Counted from the first letter of the stretch, positions 43,998 through 53,415 are shown. The stretch is 64,000 bases of DNA from CAYSPO01 sp964432945 (GCA_964432945.1 CAYSPO010000001.1:26788-90787); one strand, 5' to 3'. A program made the numbers and translations. Notes: generated from the sequence alone by a model not told the origin.

Positions 43998-44119
43998 ATA
44001 CAAAAATATATTTTAATTACTGATTAATAATACCAGTAATTAGATTGTTATTATAGGAATTAAAATTTTTTACACATATTAGATTTAATTTAGTTAAATT
44101 AAAGGAGATGAATATTTTA

Positions 44120-44995
44120 GTGGAAAATATGAAAATAAGGGACTACTCTTGTTTTAATGACAATCCAACAACTATTAATCCAGAGGTAAAACAATCTTTG
44201 AATTTACAATTTCCGGATGCTTACAAAGAGGCTAAGTCTATGGCTAATATTTCAAAGTATATAAGGCAGAAAAATGAAACGCCTTATGCCACACTTCCTT
44301 TTTGTTATACAGTTGAAGGGGAAGCCTTTGGAGGAAATGTGAACTATGGTGATGAAAATATTGGTCCAAGGGGTGCAAATCCAATTTTCAAAAATCTTGA
44401 AGAATTTTTAAAAATTCCTGACATAGATTTTTCTAAAGGAAGAATTAAGGAAGTTTTAGATGCTATTGAAATTCTTAAAGAAGATGGCGAAGATGTAATA
44501 CTTAAGGTTTCAGGGCCTATTGCAGTTTTGAATATTTTAACTGAGCCTAAAAATATATTTAAGACTATGCGAAGAAATCCTGAACTAATGGATAAGGTTT
44601 ATGAAAAAGTCCATAGAAATATAAAGGCCTATATCCAAGAGGGAATAAAAAGAGGAGCAGATATTATATCTTATGGGGACTCTGCAGTATCAGTGAGTAT
44701 TTTAGGGGATAAGATGATGGTTCAATATATAGATAATTTTCTTGTAGATTTTCTTAAGGATTTAGAAAATACTCTAGAGAAGAAAGTTCCTATACATATA
44801 TGTCCTAAGTTAACTTATGGCTTAATAGATTCAGGGAGAGCTGAATTTGTTGATGTAGCTGTTGATGAAAATCTTAACTATGGAGAAGCTTTTCCAGAAG
44901 TTCTAGATGAAGGAATTCTTATAGGTTCTAGATGTATCAATAATATTAAAAGTCATATGAAAAGTGGAAAAATAGAAGTTATTAAAATTAAATAA
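44120..44995 (+). CDS. UroD-type methyltransferase, short form
   Basis: About 291 residues. ATG 44108 directly abuts the AAAGGAG site, so GTG 44120 is the more workable start. UroD-like barrel with KVSGPIAVLNILTEPKNIF, RGADIISYGDSAVSVSILG and the His-x-Cys motif in VPIHICPKLTYGL; a late Cys in GSRCINNIKSH may be the third zinc ligand. It is about 80 residues shorter than the paralogues at 39233 and 49365, mainly at the N-terminus. First gene after the riboswitch, followed by the corrinoid protein, so it probably transfers the methyl group to or from it. Confidence 0.75.
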   Translation: MENMKIRDYSCFNDNPTTINPEVKQSLNLQFPDAYKEAKSMANISKYIRQKNETPYATLPFCYTVEGEAFGGNVNYGDENIGPRGANPIFKNLEEFLKIPDIDFSKGRIKEVLDAIEILKEDGEDVILKVSGPIAVLNILTEPKNIFKTMRRNPELMDKVYEKVHRNIKAYIQEGIKRGADIISYGDSAVSVSILGDKMMVQYIDNFLVDFLKDLENTLEKKVPIHICPKLTYGLIDSGRAEFVDVAVDENLNYGEAFPEVLDEGILIGSRCINNIKSHMKSGKIEVIKIK

Positions 44996-45015
44996 AAAAT
45001 AAAGGAGAGATAAAA

Positions 45016-45672
45016 ATGACAAGATCAAAAGATGAATTATTATTAGAATTAAAAAACATGGTAATTGATATGGAAGATGAAGAAATAGCCGAAGTTGCTC
45101 AAGAATACATAGATGCAGGATATGATGCCTATGAAGGTATTATGGAAGGACTTGTAGCAGGAATGAATGTTGTATCTGAGTATTATGATGAAGGTGAATA
45201 TTTTATAACTGACGTTTTAATTGCATCTGATGCAATGTATAACGGTCTTGATGTTATTCAACCACACCTAGAAAAAAATGATGATGAGAAAAAAGTAACA
45301 GGAGTTATCGGTGTTGTTGAAGGAGATACTCATGATATTGGTAAGAACCTTGTTAAAATTATGATGGAAACAGCTGGTTTTAATATGATTGACTTAGGTA
45401 GAGATGTTCCTCTTTCTCAATTTGTAGATGCAGCTATTGAGTCTGATGCTCAGTTAGTTTGTATGTCCACTTTAATGACTACAACAATGGGTGGAATGGA
45501 AACTGTTATCCAACACTTAGAAGAAGCAGGAATTAGAGATAAAGTAAAAGTTATGATTGGTGGAGGCCCAATTTCAAATAAATTTGCAGAGAAAATTGGA
45601 GCAGATGCATATACTGAAAATGCAGTTGAAGCAGCAAAAAGAGCAAAAGAATTGCTTAATATAGGAGCATAG
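45016..45672 (+). CDS. Corrinoid (B12-binding) methyl-transfer protein, MtbC/MttC-like
   Basis: 218 residues, AAAGGAGAG site. An N-terminal helical cap (1-90) and a C-terminal Rossmann-type B12 domain with VVEGDTHDIGKNLV: Asp104, His106 and Gly109 form the DxHxxG motif whose His is the lower axial cobalt ligand. MSTLMTTTMGGME and VMIGGGPISNKFAEKIGAD complete the domain. It is the only corrinoid protein in the window and should carry the methyl group between the UroD-type enzymes around it. The activator gene at 46694 keeps its cobalt as Co(I). Confidence 0.93.
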   Translation: MTRSKDELLLELKNMVIDMEDEEIAEVAQEYIDAGYDAYEGIMEGLVAGMNVVSEYYDEGEYFITDVLIASDAMYNGLDVIQPHLEKNDDEKKVTGVIGVVEGDTHDIGKNLVKIMMETAGFNMIDLGRDVPLSQFVDAAIESDAQLVCMSTLMTTTMGGMETVIQHLEEAGIRDKVKVMIGGGPISNKFAEKIGADAYTENAVEAAKRAKELLNIGA

Positions 45673-45679
45673 GTGAAAT

Positions 45680-46693
45680 ATGAATTCTAAAGCCAGACTT
45701 ATTGAAGTATTAAGAGGCAACGATGTAGACAGACCTCCTGTTATGTGTCCAGGGGGAATGATGAATATGATTACTAAAGATCTTCAAGATATTTCTGGAA
45801 TTGATTACGAAGAAGCCCACTGGGATGCAGAAAAAATGGCTGGGCTTGCCATGGCAGTTGTTGAGAACAATATTTTTGAAAATTATGGTATTCCGTTTGA
45901 TATGACTGCTGAATCTGAAGATATGGGAGCTGAGGTTGATTTAGGAACTGATATTTATGAACCACATGTTTCAGGATATCCTATAAAATCAGTTGAACAT
46001 TACAATATTCTAAAACCTATTAACTTTGATGAAGGTAGGTGTAAGGTTGTAATTGATGGGATAAAGATACTTAAAGAAAAAGGAAATCCTGATATACCAA
46101 TAGTAGGAAATGTTACAGGACCTTTTTCAACTGCAGGATCTGTTATGGATCCGGTGCCATTTTATAAAGAATTAATTAGAAAAAGAGAAATGGCTCATGA
46201 ATATATGGAATTTATAACTGAACAAGTTGTAGCTTTTGCTGTAAAACAAGCAGAGGCTGGAGCCGATATAATTTCTATTTCTGATCCTACTGCTACTGGA
46301 GAGTTATTAGGGCCAAAAATGTTTGTGGAATATGCAGTTCCGTACTTAAATAAGGTTCTCGATGCTCTTCCTGATGATGTATTTACCATAGTTCATATAT
46401 GCGGTAGGATGCAGGCTGTTTTGAAAGAATTTGATGCTGTCAAAGCAGATGCTCTAAGTTTTGATTCCTATGTTCCTATCTCTAAGGTAAAAGAAGTTTT
46501 AGGTCATAGAGTAGTTATGGGAAATGTTAGCACATATTCTTTGGAATTTATGGATCCAGAGAAAATTAGGTCTCTTACTAGAAACACTATAAATAATGGA
46601 ACAGATATAGTAGCACCTGCTTGTGGAATTGGTATGAAGACTCCAATTGAAAATTTAAAAGCAATGTTAGAAGAAGTTAAGGAAGAAGATTAG
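45680..46693 (+). CDS. UroD-type methylcorrinoid methyltransferase (MtbA/MtaA-like)
   Basis: 337 residues, usual length for MtaA/MtbA. GNVTGPFSTAGSVMDPVPF, AEAGADIISISDPTATGELL, the zinc motif VHICGRMQAVLKEFDAV (His-x-Cys) and APACGIGMKTPIENLKAML with the last Cys ligand. It begins 8 bases after the corrinoid gene and ends on the base before the activator gene, a tight operon. It should move the methyl group between the corrinoid protein and a thiol; tetrahydrofolate or coenzyme M-like acceptors cannot be told apart. Confidence 0.85.
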   Translation: MNSKARLIEVLRGNDVDRPPVMCPGGMMNMITKDLQDISGIDYEEAHWDAEKMAGLAMAVVENNIFENYGIPFDMTAESEDMGAEVDLGTDIYEPHVSGYPIKSVEHYNILKPINFDEGRCKVVIDGIKILKEKGNPDIPIVGNVTGPFSTAGSVMDPVPFYKELIRKREMAHEYMEFITEQVVAFAVKQAEAGADIISISDPTATGELLGPKMFVEYAVPYLNKVLDALPDDVFTIVHICGRMQAVLKEFDAVKADALSFDSYVPISKVKEVLGHRVVMGNVSTYSLEFMDPEKIRSLTRNTINNGTDIVAPACGIGMKTPIENLKAMLEEVKEED

Positions 46694-48316
46694 ATGAAAA
46701 AAGTTAAGATTTTTAATGAAGATATTAGCTTTGAAGTAGAAGACGATGTAACTTTATTAGAAGCACTTGTTAACCATGGGCATTTTATAGATAATCCTTG
46801 CAATGGAAAAGGAACTTGTGGTAAGTGTAAGGTTAAAATTCATTCAGGAGATCCGGGAGAAATCGGTATTTCTGAAAGAAAACATATTAGAGAAAAAGAC
46901 GAAGCAGAAGGAATAAGACTATCTTGTTTAATCACTGATTGGACTGAGCTCGAGGTAGAACTTATTCAAAATGAAAGAAAAACAAAAGTATTAACTAAAG
47001 GATATATTCCAGAATTCGAAATGCATTTTAAAGAAGGATATGGAATTTCTATTGATATAGGAACAACTACTGTAGCAGTATCTTTAATTGATTTAAGAGA
47101 TGGAGAAACTAAGGCAGACGCTTCTATGGTTAATATGCAAAAGAACTTTGGACTTGATGTTTTAACAAGGATTTCTTATGCAGCTGACCACCCTGATGGG
47201 AAGGATAAGTTACAAGAAGCAATTGTAGGCTCTATCAATAGCATGATAAGTTTACTTGTTGAAGAAGCTAAAATTGATCCAGATGAAATACTAGAAATAA
47301 TTATTTCAGCTAACACAACTATGGCTCACTTACTTATGGGAATAGATTCAACAAGTATGGGAAGATACCCATATAAACCAGCTTTTACTAAAAGTCAAAA
47401 AGTTCTTGCTAGCGAAATAGGTTTAGAAGCTGGAAAAGATACTATTCTTTATACATTACCTCATGTTTCAGCTTTTATAGGCTCAGATGTTGTAGCTGGA
47501 GTATATGTAGCAGAGATGGAAAAGAAAAAAGAAAACCAACTTTTCATCGATATTGGAACAAATGGTGAAATTGTTTTAGCTAAAGAGGGTAAACTTTATT
47601 CTTGTTCATGTGCTGCAGGTCCAGCTTTGGAAGGAATGAATATTTCTTGCGGTATGAGAGCAGAGCCAGGTGCCATTGAAGATATTACTATAAGTGAAGA
47701 AGGCGTAAAGCTGAAAACAATAGATGATGAAGATCCTATAGGTATTTGTGGCTCAGGTATTTTAGCAGTTGTTAAAGAATTACTTAAGGTTGGCTTAGTA
47801 AAAGATAGAGGAGTTTTTATTAAAAAAGAAGATTTATCTGAAGATGATTATAGGTATGACCTTATCGAACTTGATGGTAAAAAAAGGGAATTCTTAATGA
47901 ATGAATCTCCAAGACTTGTTATAACTCAAGATGATGTTAGGCAAGTTCAGCTAGCTAAAGGAGCAATCTTGTCAGGATTTTTAGCTCTTCTTAATGTAGC
48001 GGGTATTACTATGGATGACCTTGATGTTGTCTATGTTGCTGGTCAATTCGGTTCTCATCTGCCAGCAGATTCATTAGTTGGGACTGGAATTCTTCCAGCA
48101 GGAGTTAAAGATAAGATTCAATATCTTGGGAACTCTGCCAAGACAGGAGCATATATGGCTCTTATGAATAATGATATAAAAGAAGAATTAAATAGAATTG
48201 CAAAAGATATAGAATATGTTGAATTGGCTGTTACTGAAAATTATGAAAGTATATTTAGAAATTCAATGATATATCCTAAGTTTAAAGATGGAAAATTGAT
48301 AGAGGAGATAAAATGA
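46694..48316 (+). CDS. Corrinoid protein reductive activator, RACo-like (2Fe-2S plus DUF4445 ASKHA)
   Basis: 540 residues. Plant-type 2Fe-2S domain at the N-terminus with Cys36, Cys42, Cys45 and Cys78 (PCNGKGTCGKCKV ... RLSC), a linker, then an ASKHA ATPase: SIDIGTTTVAVSLIDL, FIDIGTNGEIVLA, SCAAGPALEGMNISCGMRAE and AGQFGSHLPADSLVG. Such proteins use ATP to drive reduction of inactive Co(II) to Co(I) in corrinoid methyltransferase systems. Starts immediately after the methyltransferase stop and overlaps the CobW-like gene. Confidence 0.93.
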   Translation: MKKVKIFNEDISFEVEDDVTLLEALVNHGHFIDNPCNGKGTCGKCKVKIHSGDPGEIGISERKHIREKDEAEGIRLSCLITDWTELEVELIQNERKTKVLTKGYIPEFEMHFKEGYGISIDIGTTTVAVSLIDLRDGETKADASMVNMQKNFGLDVLTRISYAADHPDGKDKLQEAIVGSINSMISLLVEEAKIDPDEILEIIISANTTMAHLLMGIDSTSMGRYPYKPAFTKSQKVLASEIGLEAGKDTILYTLPHVSAFIGSDVVAGVYVAEMEKKKENQLFIDIGTNGEIVLAKEGKLYSCSCAAGPALEGMNISCGMRAEPGAIEDITISEEGVKLKTIDDEDPIGICGSGILAVVKELLKVGLVKDRGVFIKKEDLSEDDYRYDLIELDGKKREFLMNESPRLVITQDDVRQVQLAKGAILSGFLALLNVAGITMDDLDVVYVAGQFGSHLPADSLVGTGILPAGVKDKIQYLGNSAKTGAYMALMNNDIKEELNRIAKDIEYVELAVTENYESIFRNSMIYPKFKDGKLIEEIK

Positions 48317-49209
48317 AAGTTGATATAATATCAGGATTTTTAGGGGCAGGAAAAACAAGCTTTATTAATAAATATCTTCCATTAATAGAAGGAAAGTCAG
48401 CTTTAATAGAAAATGAATTTGGAGATGTTTCTATTGATACAGACCTAATAATAGAAGAAGTGCCTGTAAAAGAGATTTTTGCTGGCTGCATTTGCTGTAC
48501 TCTCAGAGGTGATTTTGCTAGTGGAATAAAGGAAATTCATGATGAATTTAATCCAGAAACCATAGTAATAGAGCCATCAGGTGTTGGTAGATTGTCTGAT
48601 GTTATTCAAGGCATAAAAGATGCAAGTAGGATGACAAACATTAATCTTGAAATAAATAAATTAGTTTCATTAGTAGATATAGATACTTACTGGGACTATA
48701 AAGAAAATTTCGGACCATTTTATCTAGATCAAATAGAGAATGCAAATATAATATTTTTAACTAACTTAGAAGATTTTTCAGATGAAGAAATATCAAAGGT
48801 AGCCAAGGATATAGCACAGCTTAATAGCAAGGCAGTTGTTTTCTCATCAGATTATAGAAAGCTAGATAAAGAAGATTTAATTCAAGTAATAGATACAGCA
48901 GAAATTGGTTTTTTAGGGGAAGAAGAAAAATCAGTTTCAAACCCTGCTGATTTAGTTTTCTCTAGCTTTAGTATAGAGAGTAAAGGATTAACTGAAGAAA
49001 AGATAACTGAATGTATAGAAGAAATTGAAAAAGGTGAATTTGGAAAGCTTCTAAGGTTAAAAGGTTTTATAAATGATGGAGGAGGTAAAATTATTAATTA
49101 CACTCCTTCAAAACTAGATATAGAAGAAACTGATAAAAACCTTGATGAAGTTATTGTAATCATAGGAACGGATTTAAAGAGAAAGAACATTAAAGATTTA
49201 TTTAATTAA
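48313..49209 (+). CDS. CobW/COG0523-family GTP-binding metallochaperone
   Basis: 298 residues, overlapping the activator by 4 bases (ATGA). P-loop SGFLGAGKTSFINKY (Gly8-Ser16), the CxCC metal motif in AGCICCTLRGD (Cys59, Cys61, Cys62), VIEPSGVG switch and TNLEDFSDEE as the NKxD-like base motif, here TNLED. C-terminal domain FGKLLRLKGFI typical of COG0523. These proteins deliver Zn or Co. In this operon it may insert zinc into the UroD-type methyltransferases or cobalt into the corrinoid (inference). Its stop is followed by a palindrome at 49251-49271 without a T-run. Confidence 0.88.
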   Translation: MKVDIISGFLGAGKTSFINKYLPLIEGKSALIENEFGDVSIDTDLIIEEVPVKEIFAGCICCTLRGDFASGIKEIHDEFNPETIVIEPSGVGRLSDVIQGIKDASRMTNINLEINKLVSLVDIDTYWDYKENFGPFYLDQIENANIIFLTNLEDFSDEEISKVAKDIAQLNSKAVVFSSDYRKLDKEDLIQVIDTAEIGFLGEEEKSVSNPADLVFSSFSIESKGLTEEKITECIEEIEKGEFGKLLRLKGFINDGGGKIINYTPSKLDIEETDKNLDEVIVIIGTDLKRKNIKDLFN

Positions 49210-49364
49210 GGAGAAAACACAATATATCATTGGAAAAACAATATAAAGGATTAAACTAAGCTTTAGTTTAAAAGTAAGCACTTAAAATGTATCTTTTTAT
49301 AGATGCTAAATATTTACACTTAATATAAAGGCTTTCAAATAAAACAAATAATTAGGGAGGCAAT

Positions 49365-50486
49365 ATGGAGAAAATAAATTACAGAGAAGAAGTTGCAAAC
49401 TATAAAGAAGCAATGACAGATTCTGAAAGAATGAAGAAATATATGTCAGGAGAAGTAGTCGATCATTTACCTTTTAGCTTTTTATCTGCAGAGCAAGCTT
49501 TTGCTAATATTTTAGGTTATACAACAAGTGAGATAAATAATGATGTTGAAAAATTTGCAGAAGTTGTTAAGAAAAAAGTCAGCCAATATGGAGTTGGTGC
49601 AGGTATAAATGTAGGACTTAGTCTAAGAACAGTAGGGGCTTCTGTAGGTTCTGAGTTATCTTTTCCCGAAAATGGAGTTGACCATGTTGAAAGATATATT
49701 CTTGACTATGAACTTGATGTAGATTCTTTAGAGTTACCTGATCCATATAACAATAAAGTATTAACTCCCTTGTTAGAACGAGCAAGAAAGCTAAAAGAGA
49801 TATTTCCTGATGAAGTTATCTCAACTTCTGTAACAGGACCTATTTCTAATGCAACATCTATTAGACCAATAGAGAAATTACTTAAAGATACAAGGAAGAA
49901 CTGGGATGAAGTCGCTAAACTGCTAGAGTTTTGCAATGAAGTTTCTATCCTTTGGGTAGAAGCATTCGTAAAAGAGTTTGGTCCTTGTCCAACTAGTATT
50001 GCAGATCCTGTAAGCTGTACAGATATCCTAAGTCCAAAACAATTTGAAAAAATATCTTTTCCTTATCTCTCAGACCTAGCTATAAGATTAGAAGAGGTAG
50101 GTAAAAGTAAGCCAGCCCTACATATATGTGGCCATACGAAAGGCATTTGGCCATATCTTAGAGAATTAAATATTTCATCATTCTCTGTTGATAATTGGGA
50201 GGATATAGGAGAAACAAAAGAAGCCTTTGGAGATAAGATGCCGATTGTAGGGAATATTCCTCCTACCGATGTTTTGCTTTTAGGAAAACCAGAAGATGTT
50301 ATAGAGTCTGTAAAAACTTGTATAAAAAAAGCTGCTGATAGTCCTTGTGGATATATTGTTAACTCAGGTTGTCAAATTGTATTTTCAACTCCTAGGGAAA
50401 ATCTTGATGCATATACTTATGCTATAAGAAAATATGGAGCAAATGCTAAATTAGGAGAAATACCTGAGGCTGTTTTCCAAGATTAA
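49365..50486 (+). CDS. UroD-type corrinoid methyltransferase, paralogue 2
   Basis: 373 residues, TAGGGAGG site. Near-parallel to 39233 and 50572: MTDSERMKKYMSGEVVDHLP, SLRTVGASVGSELSFPENG, TSIRPIEKLLKDTRKNWDE, zinc motif LHICGHTKGIWPYL and NSGCQIVFSTPRENL with the third Cys. A 155-base gap separates it from the riboswitch operon, so it may have its own promoter. Predicted to transfer methyl groups between a corrinoid and a thiol. The paralogue pair with 50572 suggests separate substrates or a heteromer. Confidence 0.84.
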   Translation: MEKINYREEVANYKEAMTDSERMKKYMSGEVVDHLPFSFLSAEQAFANILGYTTSEINNDVEKFAEVVKKKVSQYGVGAGINVGLSLRTVGASVGSELSFPENGVDHVERYILDYELDVDSLELPDPYNNKVLTPLLERARKLKEIFPDEVISTSVTGPISNATSIRPIEKLLKDTRKNWDEVAKLLEFCNEVSILWVEAFVKEFGPCPTSIADPVSCTDILSPKQFEKISFPYLSDLAIRLEEVGKSKPALHICGHTKGIWPYLRELNISSFSVDNWEDIGETKEAFGDKMPIVGNIPPTDVLLLGKPEDVIESVKTCIKKAADSPCGYIVNSGCQIVFSTPRENLDAYTYAIRKYGANAKLGEIPEAVFQD

Positions 50487-50571
50487 ATAATTTAAGGAAA
50501 ATAATAAATATTAGGTGGTAAAAATGTAAGAAATTAATTATATAGAAGAATTTAAGAACTACAAATCAAAG

Positions 50572-51642
50572 ATGACTGAAGCAGAGAGAATGGAAAAATA
50601 CTTTGCAGGAGAAAGAGTAGACCATATTCCATTTCAAATAGAAGAATTTGATATGCCTTTTTGGAATAATCAAGGGTATACAACTCGTGAGGTAAACAAT
50701 AATTTTGATTTATTTGTTGACCTACAAGAGAAAAAATTTAAAGAATATGATTTAAATGGCCTAGCTTTAGGTTATGGTCTTCAAAACTTTGGTGAAGCTC
50801 TAGGATCTGAATTAACTGAGCCGGAAAATGGTGTTAGTAGAATAACTAGACATGCAATGGCAGGTGGAATAGATTTAGAGAATTTTGAAGTTCCAACTCG
50901 AGCGAATAATGAATATGTAAGGGATATGTTTGAAGAAGCAAAGAAATTAAAAGAAAGATTCCCAAATCAAGATATCAATCCTTTTACTGTTGGACCAATT
51001 TCTCTTGCAACTGAATTAAGACCAATTGAAAAGTTTTTAAGAGATCTTAGAAAAGACCCAGAAAGTGCTAAAGAATTATTAGACTTTGTAACAAAGTCAT
51101 CTTTAACTTTTATAGAAGAATTTACTAGAGAGTTTGGTAAGGCTGAAGCCTATATACCTGATCCAATAAGTTCGTCAGACCTTTTGAGTGAAGATCAGTT
51201 TGCGAATTACTCATTCCCATATTTAAACGAGTTAATTGATGGAATTAATGAAATTACTGGATATAAACCTACTCTTCATATTTGTGGATATACAAAGAAA
51301 TTCTGGTCATACTTATATGAATTAAATATTTCTTCTTTCTCAGTAGATAACTGCGAAGACATAGGAGAAACTAAGGAAAAATTTGGAGATAAATTCACTG
51401 TTATAGGGAATATTCCTCCAACAGAAATAATGAGATTCGGTAGCCCTGCAGATGTTGTGGAAGCAGTAAAAGATTGTATAAAAAAAGCAGCTGATAGTCC
51501 AAATGGATATATCTTAAACCTTGGTTGCGATATGCCTATTGGAACTAGCGAAGAAAATATAGCAGCATTTTTCTATGCAGCTAGAAAATATGGTGCAGAT
51601 GCAAAAATGGGCGAAATCCCTGAAGCAGTTTATCAAGATTAA
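50572..51642 (+). CDS. UroD-type corrinoid methyltransferase, paralogue 3, with TAA at codon 2 of the expected start
   Basis: 356 residues from ATG 50572, but the family start should be ATG 50524, which has the ribosome site TAGGTGG. There the frame reads ATG-TAA-GAA-ATT-AAT and then YIEEFKNYKSKMTEAERME, matching the N-terminus of the 49365 protein apart from the stop. The internal ATG 50572 has no clear ribosome site, so expression may be low. The rest is intact: LHICGYTKKFWSYL (His-x-Cys) and NLGCDMPIGTSEENI. Either a fresh nonsense mutation or an assembly error. Confidence 0.78.
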   Translation: MTEAERMEKYFAGERVDHIPFQIEEFDMPFWNNQGYTTREVNNNFDLFVDLQEKKFKEYDLNGLALGYGLQNFGEALGSELTEPENGVSRITRHAMAGGIDLENFEVPTRANNEYVRDMFEEAKKLKERFPNQDINPFTVGPISLATELRPIEKFLRDLRKDPESAKELLDFVTKSSLTFIEEFTREFGKAEAYIPDPISSSDLLSEDQFANYSFPYLNELIDGINEITGYKPTLHICGYTKKFWSYLYELNISSFSVDNCEDIGETKEKFGDKFTVIGNIPPTEIMRFGSPADVVEAVKDCIKKAADSPNGYILNLGCDMPIGTSEENIAAFFYAARKYGADAKMGEIPEAVYQD

Positions 51643-51646
51643 AATT

Positions 51647-51685
51647 AAAGAACCAACCCTTATTTAGGTTGGTTCTTTTTATTTG
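51647..51685 (+). terminator. Terminator after methyltransferase paralogue 3
   Basis: 12-bp perfect stem AAAGAACCAACC (51647-51658) / GGTTGGTTCTTT (51667-51678), then TTATTT. Confidence 0.86.
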
Positions 51686-51872
51686 AATTTTATAATAGAA
51701 AATAAATGTTTATTACCTATATCTTAAGAATTCGAATCAAATAAATTAATCTATTAGTTAAACTTATGGTAAATTATTTTCTTAATAATTGCTTATAACC
51801 ATTGCAGTTATCAAATCCTAAGCATATACTCAAATTGTCATATTATCATATTTATAATAAAGGAGTGGTTTA

Positions 51873-52433
51873 ATGGTTGAAACAAACAAAACAAAAATAA
51901 TGGTTTTTGGTGCATTGGCTATTGTCTTAAATGTAGTATTAGGTCTTGCTGTATCTTCTTTAAAAATACCTCTACTATTTTTAGACACAATGGGTACTAT
52001 TTTTATGGCGGCTTGTTATGGTACTGGATGGGGAATATTAGTTGCAATTGGAACTCATTTACTTATGGGTATTATGGATGGCTTCGTTGCTTTTCCTTTT
52101 GTATTAGTTAGTATAGCAACTGCTATTGTTGTGGGAATTATGGCAAAAGATGGTAAATTTGATTACAAAAAAGCTCTTATAACTGGATTAATTCTTGCTA
52201 TTGTAAGCCCACTAATTGGAACTCCAATAAGGTTAATTTTATTTGGAGGATTTACAGGCTCTGGTGCAGATATTATTATTGCTGGATTAAGGGCTGCTGG
52301 TCAAGAAATATTTGCTTCTACATTTATTGGTGTAGTTGTATCAAATTTTGTAGATAAAATAGTTTCTTGCCTATTGGTTTCATTACTTATCCAAAAACTC
52401 CCTCATAATTTATTAGGAAGAGAAAATGCGTAG
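51873..52433 (+). CDS. ECF transporter substrate-binding (S) component
   Basis: 186 residues, AAAGGAG site, about six membrane segments. FLDTMGTIFMAACYGTGWGI, GTHLLMGIMDGFVAFPFVL and GLRAAGQEIFASTFIGVV resemble S components annotated as the CD3073 type in Clostridioides difficile, as I recall. S components bind a vitamin and recruit the shared ECF ATPase-T module encoded elsewhere. Next to a TudS-related gene and corrinoid genes, cobalamin precursors or a thiolated compound are possible ligands; not determinable here. Overlaps the next gene by 8 bases. Confidence 0.78.
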   Translation: MVETNKTKIMVFGALAIVLNVVLGLAVSSLKIPLLFLDTMGTIFMAACYGTGWGILVAIGTHLLMGIMDGFVAFPFVLVSIATAIVVGIMAKDGKFDYKKALITGLILAIVSPLIGTPIRLILFGGFTGSGADIIIAGLRAAGQEIFASTFIGVVVSNFVDKIVSCLLVSLLIQKLPHNLLGRENA

Positions 52434-52914
52434 TAGGAAATTAATAGCTGTATCTTATTGCTGTCTTAATCAGAATTCAGTTTTACCAAAGTGGGAAAGA
52501 GCTAGAGGGGCATATCCATTTATGGATAAGTTAGTAAAAGAAGGATACGGAATTATTCAATTAGATTGTCCAGAACTTTTGAGCAAGGGGCTTGATAGAC
52601 CTCCTTTAGCTTACCAAGATTATAATATTGCTAGTCATAGGAGTTTATGTAGAAAATTAGTTTCTAATAGTATTGATACTATTAAGGCTCATATAGCTGG
52701 TGGTGATGAATTTATAGGCATTATTGGAATAGAATCTAGCCCTAATTGTGCTATAGATATTCCAAGTGGTGTATTTATGGAAGAATTAATTAGATCTTTA
52801 AGAGAAGTTAATATCTATCCGAAATATATAGAAGTTCCTGAGACATATATAGAGAATAATGAAAAAGAAGAAGGCGATTTTGAGATAATACTAGATAATT
52901 GGTTGAAAGAATAA
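52426..52914 (+). CDS. TudS-related (DUF523-like) putative desulfidase
   Basis: 162 residues, starting inside the S-component gene. SYCCLNQNSVLPKWERARGA with the paired Cys, LDCPELLSKGLDRPP and GIESSPNCAIDIPSG fit the DUF523/TudS relatives in which three cysteines bind a 4Fe-4S cluster that takes sulfur from thiolated substrates. Pairing with the ECF S component suggests uptake and desulfuration of a thio-compound (the C. difficile CD3073-CD3072 pair, from memory). Ends before a strong terminator. Confidence 0.78.
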   Translation: MRSRKLIAVSYCCLNQNSVLPKWERARGAYPFMDKLVKEGYGIIQLDCPELLSKGLDRPPLAYQDYNIASHRSLCRKLVSNSIDTIKAHIAGGDEFIGIIGIESSPNCAIDIPSGVFMEELIRSLREVNIYPKYIEVPETYIENNEKEEGDFEIILDNWLKE

Positions 52915-52915
52915 T

Positions 52916-52956
52916 AAAAAACATTGCTAATATAATAAATTAGCAATGTTTTTTAT
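52916..52956 (+). terminator. Terminator after the TudS-related gene
   Basis: 16-bp perfect stem AAAAAACATTGCTAAT (52916-52931) / ATTAGCAATGTTTTTT (52939-52954). Confidence 0.87.
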
Positions 52957-53415
52957 TAAGTACTATTATACTTGATATATATTATTAATTAGAAACATTT
53001 ATGTGTGAGATAAAAGATTAGATTTTTCTATAACAATTTTTTTGTTTTACATATATACTAATAGTGTTAACAATTTTACTTGATTAAAACAAGTGCATAA
53101 ATTCGAAAAAATAATATTAAAGGATTAACAGATAATTTTATATAGATATATATTTTTTATTGATGTTTAACTTTTTTTATAAAGGAAAGGCTTTAAAAAT
53201 TAGTTTTTTCTTTTTTTATATGCCTAGATTTACTAGAGTATAATATATGAATAAGTTTATTGTGTTAATAACAAGGCTCTAATATACATTGTATATTTTA
53301 TCAGCTAAGCTTATGATTGCATAAGATATAATTATCATTATAACTTTAAGTTTTTTATCTTTTACTATAAACTGATAGTATATCTTTAACTAAAAATAAA
53401 AGGAGAGGAGGTTAT
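52957..53415. other. Intergenic region before the arsenosugar-type cluster
   Basis: AT-rich, no credible reading frame or RNA gene. It must contain the promoter for the 53416 operon. A partial palindrome around 53330-53342 (ATAATTATCATTATAA) loosely resembles a Fur-type site. The ribosome site GGAGAGGAGG ends the region. Confidence 0.45.

Noticed and set aside
49251..49271. Palindrome TTAAACTAA-GCT-TTAGTTTAA as a terminator
   Set aside because: Weak AT-only stem with no T-run; could equally be an operator or chance.
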